In this document: one piece after another, positions 19,032-25,600 of the stretch
Layout of the letters: each line of letters begins with the position of its first letter
Numbering within the stretch: position 1 is the stretch's first letter
IMG/VR virus record: IMGVR_UViG_3300008116_000183
Coordinates: 1-47,873 of that record
Strand: one strand, 5' to 3'
Source: a virus
Length of the DNA stretch: 47,873 nt
Program-made: the position numbers and the translations under genes
Notes under the pieces: model-generated
Seen by the model: the letters and a program-made list of their open reading frames with translations, nothing else
What the model was told of the DNA's origin: nothing
Database searches by the model: none

Positions 19032-19196
19032 CTATAAGTTACAAACGACCTCTTGTTGTTTTAGATATAATTTTAAATAGCACTTAAGCATTAATTTTAC
19101 TTTTTCAATATCCTCTATACTATCTATCTCTCTACACATTTTCTCATATTCAAACAACTTGGTAATATTTTCTAATTCAATTGTACTAGGATCCAT
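19032..19196 (-). CDS. 54-residue helical protein, NblA-like resemblance unproven
   Basis: The ATG at 19196 opens MDPSTIELENITKLFEYEKM, then CREIDSIEDIEKVKLMLKCY, LKLYLKQQEVV, ending CNL. It overlaps the end of the 74-residue gene by 11 bp and stops 3 bp before gp13, so it is well placed as a real gene. It is predicted as two helices. The order 'Leu-Glu ... FE ... K-M-x-RE ... about 20-residue amphipathic helix' recalls NblA phycobilisome-degradation adaptors, which some cyanophages carry, but the spacing differs and I cannot confirm it. It is best treated as a small conserved phage protein of unknown function. Confidence 0.75.
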   Translation of the reverse strand: MDPSTIELENITKLFEYEKMCREIDSIEDIEKVKLMLKCYLKLYLKQQEVVCNL

Positions 19197-19410
19197 TTAA
19201 AAATCTCCTTAATAAACCTTTAATTTCTTCAAGATCTGTTTTTATAGAATTGACATCCTCCTCAAGATTTTTTATTTTTTGTGATTCTAACTCTTTTAAT
19301 GCTTTTTGTTGCAAATAAGTATGATATTCGGAAATATTTGTATTTAGAATAGCGCCACTATTTTCATCTCTCACATAACTTGCATTTTCTTTTACTTTTA
19401 TGTGCGTCAT
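19186..19410 (-). CDS. Small coiled-coil protein, unknown function
   Basis: This 74-residue protein begins MTHIKVKENASYVRDENSGA, the N-terminal 'yvRD..SgAilN.n..ey..yl..k' pattern I associate with a conserved small protein of marine T4-like phages. The second half (ESQKIKNLEEDVNSIKTDLE, EIKGLLRRFL) is a clear coiled coil. It starts 2 bp after the stop of the 834-residue virion gene and overlaps the 54-residue gene downstream, so the three are likely co-translated. Its function is not known. Confidence 0.75.
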   Translation of the reverse strand: MTHIKVKENASYVRDENSGAILNTNISEYHTYLQQKALKELESQKIKNLEEDVNSIKTDLEEIKGLLRRFLNGS

Positions 19411-19412
19411 AA

Positions 19413-21917
19413 TTAGGCAAGTGCAATAACTCTTAATTGTCTAAATCTTGGAGGGTATGTTTGATTTGTTGAAGTTCCTATTAACTTAACACTAAAATAT
19501 CTAAATGCCGGTAATTGGTCTATAGTAAATTCATGCTCAATAAATTCAAGTTGATTGGCAAAAAATCCTCTTTTAGTGCTTTTTGGTCTTTTTCTGTCCG
19601 GTCTTCCACTATTTTTTGATGTATCGACAACTTTTTTGATAGTTTCTGGACTTGGAGAAATTGAAGTTTCTCCGACTATTGATAGATTGTCATATCCTGG
19701 GAATGGATAATAAATCAGTTCTTCTTTTGGATCGTTAGCAATTGCAAATAAAGCCCTTATATCACTATCCACATTTACATATGCATTTACATATAATTTA
19801 ATGGAAGTTGCTGGAGTTTCTAGTGAAATTGGTTTCGTTGCATATACAAATGCGGTTGGATCATCTTTAAGAGTAGACACTCTCTCATCTTCTACATAAT
19901 CTTCAATGACATTATTAATTCTATTAGACGTTAAAATCATACCAGATCTATGAAGATCTATAACTGGAGAAATATAAGTATTTGCTGTCAATAGTCTCAT
20001 ATTTAAAGTAAATGATTTTTTGCCTGGCAGTGTAGACAGTTTACTATTTTCATTTACTTTAGAGCATATTAATCTTGGCGAATTTAAATAATTGTTCGCA
20101 TTTAAATTAATTTCTTCAAAACCCTGATCTGAGAAAGACTCTTCATTTCCGCTTACACTTGTTCCACTAACAGTTCTTATTGAAGCATTTATTTTAGTTC
20201 CATTAAGAGTTAATGTTTCGATATTTGGTCTAATAATTTCATATTGTATATTTTGTGATGCATTAACTCTAGATCCACCTGCAGATTTTGTTTCATTCAA
20301 ATATAACTTAGGAAAACTTGCTCCTGTAGATCTATCAATGCCATTAGAACTAGTATCTATTTTTATATGATAATGATCAAGTCCTATAGATTCACTAACA
20401 GTAGAGTCGCCAAGACTATGATCTTTATTAATCCTCCTCAATGAAACTGATCCAAGTTCATATTTGTATATTTGAGTTCCTGTTGTATAAGAAGACGCAA
20501 CGGTTTGGTCAACGGATCTTGTTATTCCAGTTAAAGCGCCAGTAGAAGTTCCTGAGTATGAAATAATTTCATCTCCAATTCTTGCGTATCCTAAATTGGA
20601 TGTTCCAACTCCAACATTTTCAAATGTACCAAATACTGATTCATCTTCGACTAAGATATCTGCAGTTGAAGATAGATCATAATTTGCCATTAATTTTGAC
20701 GGAATTGTATCTGGCAAAACATTTGAAATCGAAACAGTATTTGTAGGTGAGTGCATTCCATGATTTTTGTGATTTACTTTAATATGTAAACCATCACTTT
20801 GAAGTTCGATTGTACTTGCAAGAACGTTAGATCCCGTTGCCTTTAGATCCGTAGTTATTCCAGAATTATTTACATACTGCAAAGTATTTCCTACACCAGT
20901 CAAAAATTCTCCTTGAACCTGGTCTACGATAAGTTCATTAATTCCTGATAGAGAACTTACCGATAATCTAATATTTCTTCCTAATGTATCATTTCCAATT
21001 TGATTTGCGGTTAGGATATCACCAACAATATATCCTGTTCCGCCAGATTGAATTGTTGCAGCAACAGCAACACCATTAGATATATGAATATTTGCTGTCG
21101 CATTTTTGCCGGTACCAGTCACACTAGTTAAAGCTACTCCAGCAAAAGTTCTATTTCCCGAAGACGGTGTATATCCAATTCCAGCATTTACAATTGTTAA
21201 ATTTCCACTGCAAGATCCTGCATATCCAACATAATTAGCAGTTACACTAGAATTTCTTTGGACAATTGTATTTCCTAGTGTTGGTAGATCACTTGTCGAT
21301 AAAGTTGTCCCCAATCCAACTTTAACTTTCCTCGAATTTAAAAATAGTGGTCTTTTTACTAATCTTGCTACTTCTCCATTTCCTGTAGATAAATCTGGAT
21401 TGTAAAAATTTACATCTCCAATTACACCAAAACTAGCTCTATAAAGTTTGAACTTTAAATCGTCAAAATCACTTGGATTCCAAGTTATTCCATTTTGTGA
21501 TTTAAAAATAGAACCAGAAAGAGGTTGTTTTGTTACTACAATTTGTTTAGATTCTAGTTGAGTTTGTGACTCGGTATCAATCTCTCCCAATCTAGATAAC
21601 CAGACTAGATACTCACTTGAGTTTGATAACAAACATATACAATGAAATTCTGATCCAGATAGATAAATCGGTGACTTGAATGTTACTCGCGTGGCCACTG
21701 ATCCATCGTCGGATACATTTACATCTTTAGGATCTACTACAATCTCACTAAATGGATATACTTTATTCGATGGAAACCCCAAATTCATTGGTCTCAATTG
21801 AACCGTTACTGGAAGTTCCGGATCTTTGGAGAAAAAATAAAGATCAACAGAAGTTACAAATATTCCACTCTTTGGCTCTACATAAAAAGATTGTGCTAAT
21901 GGATCTACTAGTTTCAT
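19413..21917 (-). CDS. Virion structural protein, resembles C-terminal half of DUF4815 proteins
   Basis: This 834-residue protein begins MKLVDPLAQSFYVEPKSGIF, VTSVDLYFFSKDPELPVTVQ and YPFSEIVVDPKDVNVSDDGS. In relatives I know this 'DPLAQ.F.v....GiFvT.vDlyF.sKD' block follows a DUF4815 region within one protein. Here it has its own ATG and is separated from the DUF4815 gene by the S74 and SET genes. A Gly-rich module (QSGGTGYIVGDILTAN) lies near residue 295, and a GDEIISYSGTSTGALTGITR module near residue 450. The end (FIEHEFTIDQLPAFRYFSVK) is a conserved sandwich-like closing domain. It is probably a baseplate or fiber-connector component. A late-promoter-like motif precedes it. Confidence 0.8.
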   Translation of the reverse strand: MKLVDPLAQSFYVEPKSGIFVTSVDLYFFSKDPELPVTVQLRPMNLGFPSNKVYPFSEIVVDPKDVNVSDDGSVATRVTFKSPIYLSGSEFHCICLLSNSSEYLVWLSRLGEIDTESQTQLESKQIVVTKQPLSGSIFKSQNGITWNPSDFDDLKFKLYRASFGVIGDVNFYNPDLSTGNGEVARLVKRPLFLNSRKVKVGLGTTLSTSDLPTLGNTIVQRNSSVTANYVGYAGSCSGNLTIVNAGIGYTPSSGNRTFAGVALTSVTGTGKNATANIHISNGVAVAATIQSGGTGYIVGDILTANQIGNDTLGRNIRLSVSSLSGINELIVDQVQGEFLTGVGNTLQYVNNSGITTDLKATGSNVLASTIELQSDGLHIKVNHKNHGMHSPTNTVSISNVLPDTIPSKLMANYDLSSTADILVEDESVFGTFENVGVGTSNLGYARIGDEIISYSGTSTGALTGITRSVDQTVASSYTTGTQIYKYELGSVSLRRINKDHSLGDSTVSESIGLDHYHIKIDTSSNGIDRSTGASFPKLYLNETKSAGGSRVNASQNIQYEIIRPNIETLTLNGTKINASIRTVSGTSVSGNEESFSDQGFEEINLNANNYLNSPRLICSKVNENSKLSTLPGKKSFTLNMRLLTANTYISPVIDLHRSGMILTSNRINNVIEDYVEDERVSTLKDDPTAFVYATKPISLETPATSIKLYVNAYVNVDSDIRALFAIANDPKEELIYYPFPGYDNLSIVGETSISPSPETIKKVVDTSKNSGRPDRKRPKSTKRGFFANQLEFIEHEFTIDQLPAFRYFSVKLIGTSTNQTYPPRFRQLRVIALA

Positions 21918-21959
21918 TTTTTTATCTGTTGATTTTTACTCAAGTTTATTACTATTAAT

Positions 21960-21967
21960 TATTTATT
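21960..21967 (-). promoter_or_regulatory. T4-late-like promoter motif AATAAATA
   Basis: AATAAATA lies about 43 bp upstream of the ATG at 21917, in the 57-bp gap after the SET-domain gene. It matches TATAAATA at 7 of 8 positions, though the gap is very AT-rich. Confidence 0.4.
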
Positions 21968-21974
21968 TTTCTAG

Positions 21975-22376
21975 TTAAATAAAATTTTCAGCATTTTCTT
22001 CTCCATAATTTAAAGTCAATTCCTCACCAGCATCAATATCCCTAATAGCATAATGCCTCATTACTTCATTTACTTTATCTATTTCATAATCTACATTTGG
22101 ATCAAAACTATGATTATACAATCCACAAAAACCCATTCCTATAATACTAAATTCATTATCTAAATTGTAACTATAACTTACACAAGAAGGAGCATTATTT
22201 AATTCTTCTAAAGGTACTTTAAAGTAAGGAAATTCCTCTAAAATTTCATATTTTTTTATTGAATCTTTTGCAAAAACTCCCCATCTATGTATATTTGATC
22301 TTTGGACTATCATTTTTTCCGAAAATATCAAATCATTTAAATGCATTGACTTGAAAGACTCAACATTTCTTCTCAT
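21975..22376 (-). CDS. SET-domain protein, putative lysine methyltransferase
   Basis: This 133-residue protein shows the SET-domain order: RSNIHRWGVFAKDSIKKYEI (the 'GxGvfA...I..GeviiE' entry motif, with W in place of the first variable residue), LEEFPY, then GLYNHSFDPNVDYE (NHS..PN motif, S-adenosylmethionine and substrate cleft), and IRDIDAGEELTLNYGEE (the closing GEELT.nYG knot motif). It lacks pre-SET and post-SET cysteine clusters, so it is a minimal SET protein. It overlaps the S74 gene by 4 bp (ATGA), so the two are coupled, and it sits between virion genes. The obvious inference is methylation of a lysine on a virion or host protein, but the substrate is unknown. Confidence 0.88.
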   Translation of the reverse strand: MRRNVESFKSMHLNDLIFSEKMIVQRSNIHRWGVFAKDSIKKYEILEEFPYFKVPLEELNNAPSCVSYSYNLDNEFSIIGMGFCGLYNHSFDPNVDYEIDKVNEVMRHYAIRDIDAGEELTLNYGEENAENFI

Positions 22377-22642
22377 ATAGTTTGACCAATAATTTTTTTT
22401 AATGAATCCATCTCTTGCTTCATTTCCTTTAATGCTTCAATGATAACAGGAATTAGTTGTTTGTAATCAACAGCAAGATATCCATTATCTTGCATTTCGA
22501 CCATTTCAGGAAATTCTTTTTGGACTTCTTGTGCTATAACTCCATAAGAATTTCCTGTCACACCGGTTATTTCTTTCATTTTATTATTCCACTCATAATA
22601 TTTTCCATTTAATCTTGTTATTTTATCAAGATACAATCCCAT
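22373..22642 (-). CDS. S74-type intramolecular chaperone, C-terminal part encoded separately
   Basis: This 89-residue protein starts at an ATG overlapping the TAA of the DUF4815 gene (TAATG). It contains LDKITRLNGKYYEWNNK, then NSYGVIAQEVQKEFPEMVE, a GYLAVDYKQLIPVIIEALKE helix and a terminal coiled coil (MKQEMDSLKKII). This is the body of the peptidase S74 / endosialidase chaperone domain ('lngv.Y.W...g.iAQev...fPe.V....dg.l.VdY..L.pvlieAiKel'). The domain's start, SDINLKTNIQPINNALNRLF, is at the end of the upstream protein. S74 domains trimerise the fiber and then cut themselves off at the Ser of SD. Here the chaperone body would be made from a second, coupled start. Confidence 0.85.
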   Translation of the reverse strand: MGLYLDKITRLNGKYYEWNNKMKEITGVTGNSYGVIAQEVQKEFPEMVEMQDNGYLAVDYKQLIPVIIEALKEMKQEMDSLKKIIGQTI

Positions 22643-25600
22643 TATTTCAGATTAATACTAAACAATCTATTTAGTGCATTATTGATAGGTTGAATGTTGG
22701 TTTTTAAATTAATGTCACTCATACCCATACCACCACCACCACTACTACCGCCGCCACTGCTGCCGCCACTCATTCCTCCACCACTGCTACCACCACTACT
22801 ACCGCCGCCACTGCTGCCGCCACTCATTCCTCCACCACTGCTACCACCACTACTACCGCCGCCACTGCTGCCACCACTGCTGCCGCCACTCATTCCTCCA
22901 CCACTGCTACCTCCGCCACCGCCGCTCATAGAAGCTCCGCCAGCAGATCCGCCATTATTTCCACCACCACCACCACTCATAGAACCACTAGAATTTCCTC
23001 CTCTATTGCTCGAATTTGAATTGGAAGTCACAAATCCACCAGAACCAGAACTCATATTACTTCCACCACCCATAGAACCACCTGATATAACAATACTTGT
23101 ACCAACAGATCTAGTATTATTTTTGCCAACAAATCCGTCTTTAGATCTTTGAGTAGTCGTAACTTGTTGACCTACAGTAACTGACCTATTAGTTCCTCCA
23201 GTTCTACTTACATTTGCAATAACTTTAGTATCAGTATTTCTAGATTTTACTCCAGACTGACTTAAAATATTATTCAGTTTTTCATCGCTAACAATTCTAG
23301 CATCTAACTTATCTTGTCTAATATCCTTATCTCGGGTCTTCCTCTCAAATCTTATATCGGCTGCAGTAAGAGTAACACCTTGTTGAGCGAATATTTGTTT
23401 AGCCTCTTGGGTGGAAATGCTCTTCTTAGATTCAAGTTCAGCATAGTTGTATTCTTTTCCTTGATATGTAACGGTTTGAAGTTCAACGGCAACTGTTTTT
23501 CCAGTTCCTCTTGCAGTTGTCAATAGGTACTCTACACCAGTTGTTGGTGCGACTGGAGGATTGGGAACATCAACTGGTTTAGATAGAGGAGTATCATTAT
23601 CACCTCTTCCACCACCACTAACTGGTGCGGGAGAAGGAGGAATTGAAGGAACATTGATTGGAGTAGTTTCTACAACAGTATATCCATCAGAAACAACCGA
23701 AGTTGCATCGATGACTGTTTGGTTTTCAACTCTAACATTTCTTAAAGAAAGAACATTTTCTTGAGCCTTATTAACTTTACCTTCTGCATAGAATTTTTCT
23801 TCTGCACTAGTAATACTTCCCTGTACTTGAGAATTTAGATTGCTACTTGTCAATCTGAATAATTTTGTTCCTGTTGTAAAATAAGGATTTGTATTGATGT
23901 TTGGATTTGGAATATAGAAAGATCCTATTATAACCCCAATACTATCAGTAATTAATCTGACATCTGCAACTGTTGCTTCAGCTCCGCTAGTTTGTCCTTT
24001 TAACTTCATTCCTGGAAGAACATATCCATAATATAAACCCTGTGATTGATATGCTAAACTATATGTGTCTACATTTAGAGTAGTTGAAGTTGTAGAATAC
24101 TCAGAAGGTAAAAATTCGTTTCTATTATATGGATTTGAAACATAGATATCTGAAGGATTATTATATGGACCATACTTATGATTAGAAGAACTTACTCTAA
24201 AAGATATTGAAGGACTTTCTTGAGTATCTTGTGAAGAACCTTCGATATAACCTTTAACAGTTTCTCCAACTACAAATGATCCAAACTGCATAGAAACTTC
24301 AATTAGTTTTGGAACAATAAATCTATTAATATCCTTTCCGTCAAAAAACGCATATACTCTTGTAGAGGGTTTTAATCTCTTTGCAACAAATTCAATATTT
24401 CTAGATCTCATGTATGGAATTATATCCGTACTTAGAATCTTATCGCCAAGAGAAACTGTACTAAATTCTGCTTTAGTGCTAGTTCTTAATCCTTTTCTAG
24501 CGGCTGTTCCACTAGCCAATGTAATATCATACGTTTCTTGGAAAGTATTGCCATACTCATCTTGAACAACTTCAGTTTGAGTTTGTTTAGTGGTTCCTGT
24601 CCAATTAGTTTCCCAAGATCCCCAAATTACGGGTCCAAAACCAGTTTGCTTATCTAAATCAGCAATGCTGATTTGAGAGAAAGTTTCTGTATAATTGCCT
24701 TGTACATTAATATTATTCGCTGACAATCTTACAGTATCAACCCAAATATCAGAAGAAGGTGTTAACTCTATGGTACCATTGTAATAAGCAACTCTATATG
24801 GAGCAACACTTTCAACTCTTGTGCCATAAGGTTGATCTATTTCTAAAACCTCAGTATAATCTAGTGTTATTACATCGCCAGTTCTCTTAATTCCAGTTCC
24901 AATCAAATCGGTCACATATCCAAGATCTGCTGTTGGATCATATACTCCATCAATTCCAACAAATGAAGTTGATCCTAAAAGTAAGTCAATTGAAGTTGTA
25001 TAAGGAGAAGGTCTTAGTTCTGAGTTTTTGACATCAATACTATTCTTTACTATCGTTTTCTTTAGTTGAGACTTAGTATCTGAAAAATCATCGACAAAGA
25101 AACCGCACTTAAATCGGTTCAATCCATTTGTGTCTCTAATTTGTAGATTGGAAGTATCACTTTCCAGAAGAGACAATGAAGTATAGTATTCTAGATTTTT
25201 AATTCTATTTTCTAAACTAGAGATATCAACCATTCTATATCTCTTATGCTCCATCATGCTTATGTTAATGGAACTTAGATCACACAAATATGCGGGAAGT
25301 AGCATTGTTGCAACTTCTATAGCATCATCTGCTGGTAGTGGTGGTTGAGGATTATCTGAGGGTTCTCCTTTACTTAACTGCAAATATCCTTCTTTAGTTA
25401 AGAAAATTTTATCTATTCTAGGCAAATAATAAGAATAATCTAATAGTATTGACTCATCTGAAGCTAAAATATTAGATGCAGAATTTCCGCTAGAAGTAAA
25501 TGATCTTGCCAAAAACTCAAATGGTGATCTGGATCCAGAAGTTACGGAATAATTTGATACTCTAGGTCTAATATCAATAATATCACTTGACTTAACTCCA

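Noticed and set aside
22624-22660. Programmed -1 frameshift joining the DUF4815 and S74 genes
   Set aside because: No X-XXY-YYZ slippery site or clear downstream pseudoknot was seen; the TAATG overlap favours reinitiation.
22694-23152. Plus-strand Pro/Leu-rich frame of 152 residues
   Set aside because: It is the complement of the Gly/Ser-rich tail of the DUF4815 gene; its composition follows from that repeat, and there is no promoter or ribosome site.
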